Positions 52,149 through 63,959 of a DNA stretch of 64,000 nucleotides are shown one piece after another. Both the position numbers and the translations under genes were made by a program. Position 1 is the first letter of the stretch. Every line of letters begins with the position of its first letter. Source of the DNA: SG8-40 sp963792855. Lineage in GTDB: Bacteria > Pseudomonadota > Gammaproteobacteria > Burkholderiales > Eutrophovitaceae. Below the pieces are notes generated by a model. It was not told where the DNA came from. It saw only the letters and a program-made list of their open reading frames with translations, and did no database searches. The DNA lies in NCBI GenBank assembly GCA_963792855.1, contig CAWBXZ010000017.1, forward strand, positions 31,998 through 95,997, read 5' to 3'.

Positions 52149-54251
52149 ATGTCTGATTATGTAAGTTACGAAGTGCAAGGCCCGATCGGGGTGATTACGC
52201 TCAACAACCCGCCCGTCAATGCCTTGTCGGTGAACAAGGGTGTGCTGCAGGGCATACTCGATGCGATCAAGGAAGGCGAGCATGACCACCATGTGGGCGG
52301 CTTTCTGCTCATCGGCGGGGGCAGGAATTTTTCCGGCGGTGCCGATATCACCGAGTTCGGCAAGCCGCATGAGCCGGGGCTCGCTACGCTGCCCGACCTG
52401 CTCGCATACATGGACACGGTCACCAAACCGATCTTCGCCGCCCTTTCGGGGCCGACCATGGGTGGCGGCCTTGAACTGGCGCTGACCTGTCACTACCGGG
52501 TTGCATCCGCCGACACCCTGCTGGCCTTGCCCGAGGTGAAACTCGGCATTCTCCCCGGCGCCGGCGGCACCCAGCGCCTGCCACGCCTGATCGGTGCCGA
52601 ACGGGCGCTGGATTTCATGGTGAACGGCAATCCGATCAAGTCGGCTGCAGCGATGGAGCTTGGCCTCATTGACGAGATCGTCAAGGGCGATCTGCTGCAG
52701 GCAGCGCTCACCTGGGCCAAGCGTGCGCTGCGCGACGGCAAGACGGTGCGCCGCGCGAGCCAGTTGACGGCAGCGCTCGAGCAGGACACGGAGACGTTCA
52801 TCGAAGCGGCACGCCAGAGCATCGGCCAGAAATGGCGCGGTTATCCCGCGCCGCTCGCCATTGTCGACTGCGTCAACGCTGCCTTGACGTTGCCCTTTGA
52901 CAAGGCGCTTGGCGTGGAGCGCGCGGCCTTCGGCAAGCTTGTCACATCCAACGAATCGAAAGCGTTGCGCCATCTGTTTTTCTCCGAGCGGCAGGCCGCG
53001 AAGATCTCCGATGTGCCGGCGGATACGAAAGAGATTCCGATCGAGAAAGCAGCGGTGATCGGTGCCGGCACCATGGGTGGCGGCATTACCATGAACTTTG
53101 CCAATGCCGGCCTGCCCGTGACCATGGTGGAGGCGTCGCAGGAGGCTCTCGACCGGGGGCTGGGAATCATCCGGAAAAATTACGCGGCAACGGTGTCCAA
53201 GGGACGGCTTTCACAGGAGCAGATGGACCAGAGAATGGCGCTGATCACGCCGTCGGTTGATTACAAGTCGATTTCCAGGGCGGACATCGTCATCGAGGCG
53301 GTTTACGAGGAAATGGACGTCAAGAAGGAGGTGTTCGGAAAAATCGACGCGATCGCCAAAGCCGGCGCCATCCTTGCCACCAATACATCGACCCTGGACG
53401 TCAACGAGATTGCGGCATCGACCTCCCGCCCCGGGTCGGTAATCGGCCTGCACTTCTTCAGCCCGGCAAACGTGATGCGCCTGCTCGAAGTGGTGCGCGG
53501 TGCGAAGACTGCGAAGGACGTTCTCGCCACCAGCATGAAACTCGGCAAGACCATCGGCAAGGTCCCGGTTTGCGTGGGCGTGTGCGACGGCTTTGTCGGC
53601 AACCGCATGATTCACACCTATCTGAAGGAAGCGGGCTACCTGCTCGAAGAGGGTGCGTTGCCGAAGCAGGTCGATGGGGCTATCGAAGCGTTCGGGTTTG
53701 CCATGGGCCCGTTTCGAATGAGTGATCTCGCCGGCCTCGATATCGGCTGGGCGATCCGCAAACGCCAGGCTGCGACGCGTCCTGCCGATGCCCGCTACGT
53801 CCGGATCGCCGATCTGATTTGCGAGAAGGGCCGGTTCGGGCAAAAAACAGGGGCCGGATATTACCGCTATGAAAAGGGCAGCCGCGCTGCCATTCCCGAT
53901 CCCGAGATCGAGGCGTTGATCGTTGCGGAATCGCGCGAAAAAGGCATCGAGCGCCGTGACATCAGCGACGAAGAGATCGTGGAGCGGCTGCTGTACTCCC
54001 TCGTGAACGAGGGAGCCGCCATTCTCGATGAGGGCATCGCCCAGCGCGCTTCTGATATCGACGTCATTTACGCGTTTGGCTACGGATTCCCGCGCTATCG
54101 CGGCGGTCCGATGTTCTATGCCGACCTTGTCGGCCCGGATAAGGTGCTCAAAAGTATCCGCCAGTTCGCCGAGAAACCGTTGGGCGTACACTGGAAGCCT
54201 GCGAAGTTGCTCGAAAAGCTGGCCGCCGACGGCGGCAAGTTCAATGCTTAG
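52149..54251 (+). CDS. Bifunctional enoyl-CoA hydratase / 3-hydroxyacyl-CoA dehydrogenase (FadJ/FadB-like)
   Basis: A 700-residue two-step beta-oxidation enzyme. Residues 1-190 form a crotonase domain (GGGRNFSGGADITEF oxyanion region, KLGILPGAGGTQRLPR with the glutamate). Residues from about 297 form the NAD-binding domain starting AAVIGAGTMGGGI, with the catalytic HFFSPANVMRLLEV. A C-terminal dehydrogenase domain contains FGYGFPRYRGGPM. It hydrates enoyl-CoA and oxidises the hydroxyacyl-CoA. The ATG has AAGGAG upstream. It is followed 39 bases later by the thiolase gene. Confidence 0.93.
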   Translation: MSDYVSYEVQGPIGVITLNNPPVNALSVNKGVLQGILDAIKEGEHDHHVGGFLLIGGGRNFSGGADITEFGKPHEPGLATLPDLLAYMDTVTKPIFAALSGPTMGGGLELALTCHYRVASADTLLALPEVKLGILPGAGGTQRLPRLIGAERALDFMVNGNPIKSAAAMELGLIDEIVKGDLLQAALTWAKRALRDGKTVRRASQLTAALEQDTETFIEAARQSIGQKWRGYPAPLAIVDCVNAALTLPFDKALGVERAAFGKLVTSNESKALRHLFFSERQAAKISDVPADTKEIPIEKAAVIGAGTMGGGITMNFANAGLPVTMVEASQEALDRGLGIIRKNYAATVSKGRLSQEQMDQRMALITPSVDYKSISRADIVIEAVYEEMDVKKEVFGKIDAIAKAGAILATNTSTLDVNEIAASTSRPGSVIGLHFFSPANVMRLLEVVRGAKTAKDVLATSMKLGKTIGKVPVCVGVCDGFVGNRMIHTYLKEAGYLLEEGALPKQVDGAIEAFGFAMGPFRMSDLAGLDIGWAIRKRQAATRPADARYVRIADLICEKGRFGQKTGAGYYRYEKGSRAAIPDPEIEALIVAESREKGIERRDISDEEIVERLLYSLVNEGAAILDEGIAQRASDIDVIYAFGYGFPRYRGGPMFYADLVGPDKVLKSIRQFAEKPLGVHWKPAKLLEKLAADGGKFNA

Positions 54252-54290
54252 TGATTGATTAAGGAACTGAACCTGACTGGAGAATAGGCA

Positions 54291-55470
<1,180 letters not shown>

Positions 55471-55533
55471 GATTGTGCTGACGGGAAGCCTTGGGTGAAC
55501 TCTCGGCGTTCCCGGAAAGCCTGAAAAGCGATT

Positions 55534-55699
55534 ACCGCAAAGGACGCTGAGGACGCGGAGAAAAGCCACGAACATCCATTCGATCTCATGCAACCGCCAG
55601 CATGCCCGGCTTCGATGTTTACGAGCGCAGAAGGTTCGGCGGACCGGGAGGAATGAAATCCTGGAGCATTTCCTCTGCGCCCTCTGCGTCCACCGCGGT
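55534..55699. repeat. Inverted repeat of GGACGC/GCGTCC type between thiolase and dehydrogenase genes
   Basis: Two arms of about 31 bases, at 55534-55564 (ACCGCAAAGGACGCTGAG...) and 55669-55699, are inverted copies with several mismatches. They flank about 105 bases without a gene. Each arm itself repeats the unit GAGGACGC. Repeats of this general form are scattered in many environmental bacterial genomes. Confidence 0.6.
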
Positions 55700-55744
55700 G
55701 AGAGCGTGTTTTCCCAACCGTACCTTGATTCTCGATCTACCTGA

Positions 55745-57554
55745 ATGCAATCAAAGATACTCAACCCCCGTGACATCGAATTCATCCTCTACGAACTGCT
55801 CGAGGTAGAGTCGATGACCGCGTGGCCGCGGTTCTCGGAGCATGGGCGGGAAACCTTCGATGCCGCGCTCGAAACCGCGGCGAAGATCGCCACCGACAAG
55901 TTCGCGCCCCACAACCGGAAGGCGGATCTGAATGAACCGACCTTCGACGGCAAGCGTGTGACCATCATTCCCGAAGTCGCCGAAGCCCTGCACGAGTTCA
56001 ACGACGCGGGTTTTCTGTCGGCGACACAGGACTTCGAAAGCAATGGCATGCAGTTGCCGTGGACGGTTGCGCAAGCCTGCCTCGCGTGGTTCAACGCGGC
56101 GAATGTGTCGACGGCGGCCTACCCCTTCCTGACCATTGCCAACGGCAATCTGATTCAGGCCTTCGGCGACGAGCAACAGAAGGAACGTTACCTCGCCGGA
56201 CTGCGATCGGGGCGTTTTTTCGGGACCATGTGTTTGTCGGAAACGCAGGCCGGTTCCTCGCTGGCCGATATCCGCTGCAGCGCCGTCGCGCAACCCGACG
56301 GCAGTTACCGGCTTGCGCGGCAGCAAGATGTGGATTTCCGGCGGCGATCACGAATTGTCTGAAAACATCATTCACCTGGTGCTGGCGCGTATCGAAGGCG
56401 CGCCGCCGGGCGTGAAAGGCATTTCGCTGTTCATCGTGCCGAAGTATCGCGTCAACGACGACGGCAGCCTGGGTGAACGCAACGAAGTGGCGCTGGCGGG
56501 CCTGAATCACAAGATGGGTTTTCGCGGTACGACCAACTGCGTGCTTGCATTCGGTGAGCAACAGGGCGCCTGGGCCGAACTGATTGGCGAACCGAACCGC
56601 GGCCTTGCCTGCATGTTTCACATGATGAATGAAGCGCGGATTGGTGTCGGCATGGGTGCGGCGGTATTGGGCTACACAGGTTACCTGCACGCGCTTGCCT
56701 ACGCCCGCGAGCGAACCCAGGGCCGCCCGCCCGGCGCCAAGGACCCGGCGAAGCCACAGGTGCCGCTCATCGATCACGCGGACATCCGGCGCATGCTGCT
56801 CGCGCAAAAAGCGGCGGCGGAAGGCGCGCTGGCACTGTGCCTGATGTGCGCGCGACTGGTAGACGAGCAGCAACACAATCCGGATGAGCGCGCGCGCAAC
56901 GAGGCCAGCCTGTTGCTGGAGATGCTCACGCCGATCGCCAAGGCGTGGCCGTCCGAGTTTTGCCTCGAAGCCAACAGTCTGGCGATTCAGGTGCATGGCG
57001 GCTACGGATACACGCGCGAGTTTCCGGTGGAGCAGTTCTATCGCGACAACCGGCTGAATCCGATCCACGAGGGTACCAACGGCATCCAGGGAATCGATCT
57101 GCTCGGACGCAAGGCGGGCATGCAGGACGGCGCCGCGATTCAGTTGCTGGCGCGCGAAGTCCACGCCACCGTCCGAGAGGCCTCGAAGTGCCGTTCCGAT
57201 GAATTGCAGCATTGCGGAAAATCACTGCTCGAAGCGCTCGATCGCGTCATGGAAATCACCCGCGACCTGCTGTGCGTGATCGACCGCGGCGAGACCGAAC
57301 TGGCACTGGCGAATGCCTCTGTCTATCTCAATCTGGTCGGGCACACCGTCATCGCCTGGGTGTGGTTGCGTCAGGCACTGGTTGCCGTGGAGCACCTCGG
57401 TCCGGAAACACCGGAAGATCGTGACTTCTATCAGGGCAAGCTGCAGGCCTGCACTTACTTCTTCCGCTGGGAATTACCCAGAACGAAGCACTGGTTCAAC
57501 CTGCTGCACGATCGTGACCTGACTTGCCTGGAGATGCAGGATGGCTGGTTTTGA
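55745..57554 (+). pseudogene. Acyl-CoA dehydrogenase with C-terminal extension, one-base frameshift
   Basis: Two frames join into about 602 residues, the length of the acyl-CoA dehydrogenase family that carries an extra C-terminal domain. The first part has FFGTMCLSETQAGSSLADIR (FAD/substrate region) and the second MWISGGDHE, GFRGTTNCVLAF, VHGGYGYTREFPVEQFYRDN and HEGTNGIQGIDLLGRK. The break is at 56313-56315: removing one T after CGGC restores RLRGSKMWISGG. It would catalyse the first oxidation of an acyl-CoA. As with the thiolase, both sides are well conserved, so error is as likely as true loss. Confidence 0.85.
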
Positions 57555-57982
57555 CTGCGGCACCAGCGTTCCTGCACCGGCTTCAGTAACCGTTTGCGAG
57601 TAGCGTGGTACCAGAGGGTTGCGCACGCCGCGCCAGGCGTTGTGGGGTGACGTTTCCCGCTCCACCAGATAAACTTCCTTATTCATCCGACATATGTCGC
57701 CTCGGTTAGGCGACTGTAATGCAGCCGTCAAATGGCCTGGTGCACCTGCCCAAGCAAGCGCGGTTTTTGCTTCAGCAGGGTTTGACTCTTTGTCGAATCA
57801 GGCACTTGCGCATCCTCCCGCAACCTGACATAAGCTGATGTTTTATACAGCACAGGAAAAGGCAATGATTTTGCGAGAAAAACGATTCCCGCGCGGTCTT
57901 GGGTTGTCGTGTTAGTTGGTTTTTAGGCAGACTATTTAACGTTAGACATCACTAGAGGATGACGTTACCAAAGGGAGTGAAC
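57555..57982. other. Intergenic boundary region with a short hairpin
   Basis: About 430 bases between the catabolic module and the accessory genes. A perfect 7-pair hairpin GTCGCCT-cggtt-AGGCGAC lies at 57696-57714. A minus-strand frame (57474-57731) could encode a short protein but overlaps the dehydrogenase and has no recognisable features. The last 120 bases are A/T-rich, unlike the preceding DNA. No tRNA or attachment-site repeat was found. Confidence 0.35.
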
Positions 57983-58785
57983 ATGCGCATATATATCGCG
58001 GCTGGGTTGGTTTGCTTGGTGATTGCTGGATGTAATGGAATGCCTCCTAAGAATGGGGCCGGCCAAGGGAGCGGAAACATTCCTCTCCCAGACAAGGCAG
58101 TCGTTACGGAACTGCCAAACTTTGCAAAACACGAAAATGAGGTCGAGATCGCCGACAGCATGAACGACGTGGATCCCACGTGGGTATTGGGGAGCGATGA
58201 TGAATACAGAAAGCGGCCCGCGTTCGAGGACTGGACAGCTTCTTGGCGCAGAACGCGAAGCCTACACTTACGCCTCAAACTGAGGTCGTTTTCAAGGATT
58301 TCATCGAGAACTCACTTACTGCAAATACGGGCTGGCAAGATTTTCTGAAGACGCAAGTGACCGACACTGTCAGAGCAGAGGTTTCGGTCGTAAAGACACT
58401 CAAGGTCACCATCAAAAATACCGAAATCGACAGGTCCAAGCTGATTAACGAAGGCAAGGGCATTCCTGCGGCCGAGCGCGGAAATTACGGAGTGATCATT
58501 GGATACATTGATTTCGTTCTCAGCGCGGGATTGTTCAAAGATTTCGGAACGGAAGGCTCAGCGTCCGGATACTGCGCGAAGATCGGCGGCGTGTGGTACA
58601 GCAGGTTTGAAAATACCGCTGCGCAACACCGGGTGATTGCGATTTGGGCGCCACTTCCGTTCGTTCTTGAAAACGTCGAAAAGCCAACCAGCACGCCAGT
58701 CGATCTCGAAAAGGCTACACGTGAAGCACTTGAGCGCGGAACGTTACAGATCAAGGCAATGGAGAAGGCGGTGATAGACAAGTGA
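57983..58785 (+). pseudogene. Lipoprotein, probable frameshift
   Basis: The first frame starts MRIYIAAGLVCLVIAGCNG, a lipoprotein signal peptide with the lipobox IAGC. It reads well to about position 58200. The remaining conserved-looking sequence (NAKPTLTPQTEVVFKDF and on to MEKAVIDK, ending at 58785) is in another frame that is open only from 58204 and has no ribosome site. One protein of about 265 residues with a single indel near 58200-58225 is the simplest reading; two overlapping genes are less likely. No domain is recognised. Base composition is lower in G+C than the surroundings, a sign of acquisition. Confidence 0.55.
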
Positions 58786-58945
58786 TGTCTAACATCCGCA
58801 TCGACGCGGACCCGTGGCATGCGTGCTTCGCCCGCTTGCCACGTGCCGGTTATGCGGGGCGTTATGATGCCGGCAGTCTGCCCAGGCATTTGATGACTAC
58901 ACAACGAACGCGGAAAAAGCAGCGCCGACACGAGGAGACGACCAC

Positions 58946-60963
58946 ATGGAAACACTGACCGACAGAGCCCTAGGCGATGGTCATCTACGCCTCGAAACGG
59001 TAGGCAAGACCGAGAAAATTCACTACGTCGCGGTAAGTCGTACCGAACGGTGGTCCGACCCCGAGGAGAAGGTCCGCGCCGAGTTCTATGCTGAGCTGAT
59101 CTACCGGTACGGCTACTCGCCCGAGCGGATCGGCGTCGAGGTCACGGTCCCCGACCGCTCGCCTAACGACTTCGCCGACTTGGTAGTGTTCACGACGACG
59201 AGCGGAAGAAGCCCTACGCCGTCATCGAGTGCAAGAAGGACGGCATCAGCGATGCCGAGTTCGACCAGGCGGTCGAACAAGCCGCGGGCAACGGGAGTGC
59301 CTACAAGTTTCGCGCCGCCTACATCGGCGTCGTCGCGGGAGACACGCGCAAGTTCCTCGACACCAGCGACAAGTACGGCGCGCTCGAGCGCGACAAGAAC
59401 GTCGTCGCTGACCTGCCGATGGGGTACGGTAAGCCACCCGAGTACAAGTACCGCAAGGGCGTGAGCAAGGACTGGCTCGACATCAGCCCGGTGAGCAAGG
59501 GCGAGTTGATTGCCGCAATCAAGAAGTGCCACCAAACGCTTTGGGGCGGCGGGCGTTTTCGCCACCGGCGGCCTTCGGCGAGTTCTGCAAGATCATCTTC
59601 GTCAAAGTTCGCGACGAGAAGGCTCCGCGAAGGAAGGGCGAGCCCTACGAGTTCCAGATCAAGACCGACGAGTCCGCGCACGCGCTGGCCCAGCGGATCA
59701 AAGCCATGTACGCGGAGGAGATGAAGCGCGAGCCGGACGTTTTCAAGGAGCCGATCAAGGTCGACGACGGCACGCTCAAGATGTGTGTGTCCCACCTCGA
59801 AGGGATCAACTTCAACAAGACCGATCTGGACACCAAGGGCGTTGCTTTCGAGCAATTCCTGGACGGCTTTTTCAAGGGCGACTTCGGCCAGTACTTCACC
59901 CCGCGCGAGATTATCCAGTACTGCGTCGAAATGCTCAACCCGACCGCCGACGACAGGACGCTCGATCCCGCTTGCGGTTCGGCGGTTTCCTGCTCTACGC
60001 GATGGACCACGTGCGCCACGCGGCGAGAAGCTCTACGAGGACGACGAGACGGCTCGCTTCCGTCACTGGCACGAGTTCGCTAAAGAGCGCCTCTTCGGCA
60101 TCGAGATCAACGACGAAATCTCCCGCGTCGCCAAGATGAACATGATCCTCCACGACGACGGGCACACGAACGATCGTGGGCTTCGACGCGCTGGAGACTC
60201 CCGGATCAAGGACGAGAACCCGGCAAGGTCAGAGGCCGCAGATCTTCGACCTGATACTCACCAATCCGCCCTTCGGTGCGATGGTGAAGGAGACTGAGAA
60301 GGGCAAGGCGTACATGGAGGGGTGGGAACTCCCGAAGTACGTCGGAAAGGGCTCGGCCGACGGAGGCGGACTCCGGCGCTGGCGACGCCAAGGCTGAGGA
60401 AGAAGAGCCATCAAAGCCCGCACGAGCATCAAAACCGAAATCCTTTTCTGCGAGCGTGTGTGGCAACTTCCTTAAGCCGGGTACGGGCCAGGCGGCGATC
60501 GTCCTGCCCGATGGCATCCTGACCAACTCGCTCGTTGCAAGGGGTACGCGATTGGCTCCTTGCACGGTTCCAACTGCTGGCCGTGGTCAGCCTCCCGCAA
60601 GAGGCGTTTCAGCACTGCGGGCGCCGGGGTCAAGGCGAGCGTGGTGTTTCGTGCGCAAGCGCGCCGAGGCTGAGAAGCCCAACGACGACGAAGCGATCTT
60701 CATGGCCGCCCCGGCGAACATCGGCTACGACGCCACCGGACGCGCAAGACGGCGCGCGTGAGCGTCAAGAGCGAGATCGGACGCAGGCGGGTCGAGGTCC
60801 ATTCGACGGATCTGTTCGATGTGGAAATGACGTTCGAGAAGGCGGCCAAGGCGGGCACGGGCGAGCAGGAATGGCAGGAGAAGAACCGCAGAGTGATGCC
60901 CGAAACGGCTTGCTCGGCCAGTACCGGGCATTCGAGAAGAGGCCCGAACTTTTTTTCGTCTAA
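58946..60963 (+). pseudogene. Nuclease-methylase subunit of a type I/IIB (BcgI-like) restriction-modification system, many frameshifts
   Basis: Joining the frames gives about 670 residues. The N-terminal 150 residues resemble the HsdR N-terminal nuclease domain: DFADLVVF, then YAVIECKKD, a PD-(D/E)xK pattern. Next come HsdM-type sequences: FSPPAAFGEFCKIIFVK, FTPREIIQYCVEML, the SAM motif LDPACGSGG (interrupted), IEINDEISRVAK, the catalytic NPPF in LTNPPFGAMVK, LKPGTGQAAIVLPDG and a terminal YRAFEK. It would methylate adenine and possibly cut DNA by itself. At least ten single-base shifts occur (for example near 59190, 59555, 59983, 60028, 60172, 60205-60238, 60365), mostly deletions in short runs. 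Confidence 0.75.
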
Positions 60964-60965
60964 GC

Positions 60966-62351
60966 CCCGGCGGCTCCTACGCGATCCGACGGGGCGAACT
61001 GCAAGGTCGTTACGACGTCTCGTTCAACCTACCGTCGTTCCGTGAGCATCTCCGTCGGTTGCGCGAGCGCCACCCGGGGGCGAAACCGCTAAGTGATTAT
61101 GCAGAGGTCGTTTGCGGTCCGTTCGGTACCGCGATCAAGCTGGACGACTACGTCCCTGCTGGCGTGCCACTTCTGCGCATCTCGAACATCACAGATGACG
61201 GTCGTATCGACGAGTCTGATCTCGTGTTTATTTCTCCGGGCCTCGCCGCCAAGTTCACACGCTCGTCAGTGGAACCCGGCGACCTTGTGATTTCCCAGCG
61301 AGGCACTCTTGGCGTTCCCGCCGTAGCCCCAGCCTCGTATCCACGCTGGTGCATCTTTGCAAATCTGATTGCAATAAAACGACCAGAGTTGCCGGCTGAG
61401 TACTTGCAGGCGTATCTGAGCCATGCATCGGGCGCGGTGCAACTTCGTCGAGCCCAGAGCGGCCAGGTACAGGCGAAGATCACGACAGGCGACGTTGCGA
61501 GCGTCGTGGTGTCCAAGGTCGCCGACACGACCGCACTACTCGCCGCCCTCGACGCTGCCCGCGTGGCGCGACGTCTGAAACTGGAGGAGGCCGGTTCGCT
61601 CCTCCGCGGCCTCGACGCCTTTGTCCTCGAAGCCCTGGGGCTTACCCTGCCCCCGTCCGATGGCCACCGAACCACCTACGCGGTTCGCCTGGCCGGGCGT
61701 GCTCGAGGGGCAAGAAGCTCTACCCGGATTACTTCCATCCTGAACGCATGAACGCCATCCGTGCCGTGCAGCGCAAGTACAAGGGCGACCGCTGCATGAC
61801 GCTCCTCTCCGTTGCCGACTTTCGGCGCGATCAACGCAAAGTTCAGCCCAATGACTATTACCTTGGGCTCGCCAATGTCCAGCCCAACACCGGCGAGCGG
61901 CTGGATAGCACGGAGGATGACGGCGAAGGCACCGTCTTTGAGTATGCTGAGAACGATGTCCTTTTCGCGCGTCTCCGCCCGTACCGTGAACAAGGTCTAC
62001 CGGGCCGAGAGTGCCGGCGTCTGCTCCACCGAGTTCCACGTAATGCGCGTGCGACTAGCGCCGGACGGCGCGCCACGCGTAATCCCCGATTACCTCGCCG
62101 CCGTCCTGCGATCGGGCATCGTGCTCTCACAGACTCGTCACATGATGACCGGGAACACGCACCCGCGCCTCACCAACGACGACGTGGTGAATCTTGTCGT
62201 TCCGGTTCCCGACCACGCAACGCAGCAGAGGATCGCCGCCGAAGTCTCCCGCCGCCGCGATGCTGCTCGCCGCCTGCGCGAAGAAGCTGGTCAGCTCTGG
62301 GATAACGCCGATCGCCGCTCCGAGGAGACGCTGTTGGGGCCTGCCGAGTGA
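60966..62351 (+). pseudogene. Specificity (S) subunit of the restriction-modification system, frameshifted
   Basis: Two target-recognition domains are visible. The first includes LSDYAEVVCGPFGTAIKLDDY and PLLRISNITDDGRID with the usual GDLVISQRGT. The second includes YYLGLANVQPNTGERLD, NDVLFARLRPY and the C-terminal helix QQRIAAEVSRRRDAARRL. They recognise the two halves of a split DNA target and dock on the methylase subunit. The frame is open from before 60966, immediately after the methylase stop; the true start codon is not clear. Shifts lie near 61690-61720 and at about 61980, where removing one C restores RPYVNKVY. Confidence 0.78.
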
Positions 62352-62361
62352 GGACTGAACC

Positions 62362-63883
62362 GTGATTCTCCGCGGTCTGATGGATCAATCTCTGGGCGGC
62401 TTCGTCTGCATCCGCGGCTATGCGCCGCTGGGTGAGCTGGCCGGCGTCTCGCACGCGGACCTGGACTATCAGCGCGACCTCATCAAGACCCACCGCGAAA
62501 CGGTGATCCGGTTTCTGCGCAACCGGAAGAATCTGTTCTTCCCTGAGGTGATCCTGTCGTGTCTGCTTAGTTACGACTTCAGCAAGCCGCGCGCTGTGTC
62601 GGGGTTGCAGCCGCTCGCGGACGTATTGGCGGGCAAAGGCTTCAGGTCAAACACGGACGGCATCACGGTCGCCGTCAAGCGCGTGCCGTTCAGGAGCACG
62701 GTCGATCCACGTGCGTTGAACGCCTTGCAAGTCGCGACGCTAACGGTGCCCGATTCGCTCCTGACGAAAACGCCGCTGCCGCTGTTTCGTATTGACGGCA
62801 ACCATCGCCTCAGTGCCGCCGACCGGGAAGCGGAATTCAAGGACATCGTCGCCCCGTTCTGTGTGATCCTCTTTGGCAGCGGGGACGAGGACAAGCGCAA
62901 CAGCAAGACGATTTTCCACAACATTAACTCGAAGACTATCCCGCTGACCTCGGAAGAGAATCTCAGGATTATTCTCGATGACACGACGCTCTTCCCCGAC
63001 CACGCCCTGAAGGAGCCAACGAGTTTCGGGTGGCCGTTCCTGCTTGCCCGCAAGGCGAAGTCTTCCATCGAGCCGGCCGCCGTCCCCGCTCTCAAGGACG
63101 TGCTGCAACACCCCCGAACTGCGCTCGTCGACCTCTTCAAGCTGCTGATCGAGAAGAAGGCGATCCCCAAGTCGGCGGCCAAGCTGCCCGACGTGCAGGG
63201 CTCGTTCTAAGAAGGTCGAGTCCATCTACGCTGCAGACGATGACCTGCGCGCCAAGCATTGCCTCGGTTTGTTCCACGCCTTCGTCTATTTCTGCCTGAC
63301 CGACTCCAAGCGGAAGATGCTGAAGCCCTTCCAGCAGTGGGTGGCGGGCAACCGCCTGGCGGCGCTGAAGGAAACCGACGCCCACGCCCTCATCGAGATT
63401 TTCGAGAGCATTTACACTGCCAAGGCTCGCACCGTATTCGTTTCCATGCAATTTGGCGATGACACCGCTGACGACACCTACGACACGATCAAGCGGGCGG
63501 TAAATGCCGTCAACACGCAGGCGCGCCCCAAGATCAAGATCGAGCCGTTGCGCATAGACAAGCTCAATAAGGGACATTCCTACACGATCACCGACGCGAT
63601 CCTGACGGCCATCGAGGAGTCGGGTCTGCTCGTCGCGGACCTGACCCACGCCAACCCCAACGTGTATCACGAGGTGGGATACTTGATGGGGCTCAACCGC
63701 GGGCGCGGGCTCAAGCAGGAGAACTTCATTCTCATTGCTAAGGAAGTGGCAGGAAGCAAGTTGGACGTGAAGGTGGGGTTCAATCTGCGTGGCGTATCGC
63801 AGATTCGCTTTAAGAAGTTTGCTGACCTCGAAGCGAAGCTCGCGGAGCACATGCGTACCTACTATGGCCTCGGCGTCGAATGA
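62362..63883 (+). pseudogene. DndB/DGQHR-like protein joined to a TIR/deoxyribosyltransferase-like domain, one frameshift
   Basis: The first frame (282 residues from GTG 62362, GAGG upstream) starts with RGYAPLGELAGVSHADLDYQ and has RIDGNHRLSAADRE near residue 144, resembling DGQHR/DndB-like proteins. The second frame is open from 63191 and reads RSKKVESIYAADDD, then VFVSMQFGDD, ITDAILTAIEESGLLVADLTHANPNVYHEVGYLMG, typical of TIR-like or nucleoside deoxyribosyltransferase-like domains, with the candidate active-site Glu in YHEVGY. Removing one G near 63197-63200 joins the two into a protein of about 506 residues. No separate start with a ribosome site exists for the second part. The domain mix suggests a nucleotide-targeting defence effector. 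Confidence 0.65.
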
Positions 63884-63959
63884 GGTCGAACGCTGGTGTG
63901 CAGGTTGTTTGGCAGGTGTTTAACGACAGCATGCAGCGGACGCGCACACTTCCCCCGAA

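Noticed and set aside
55534..55699. CRISPR-like direct repeats
   Set aside because: The arms are inverted, not direct, and there are no regular spacers; no CRISPR array was found elsewhere either.
57474..57731. 85-codon minus-strand frame near the dehydrogenase end
   Set aside because: Overlaps the acyl-CoA dehydrogenase coding sequence, has no clear ribosome site and no recognisable domain.
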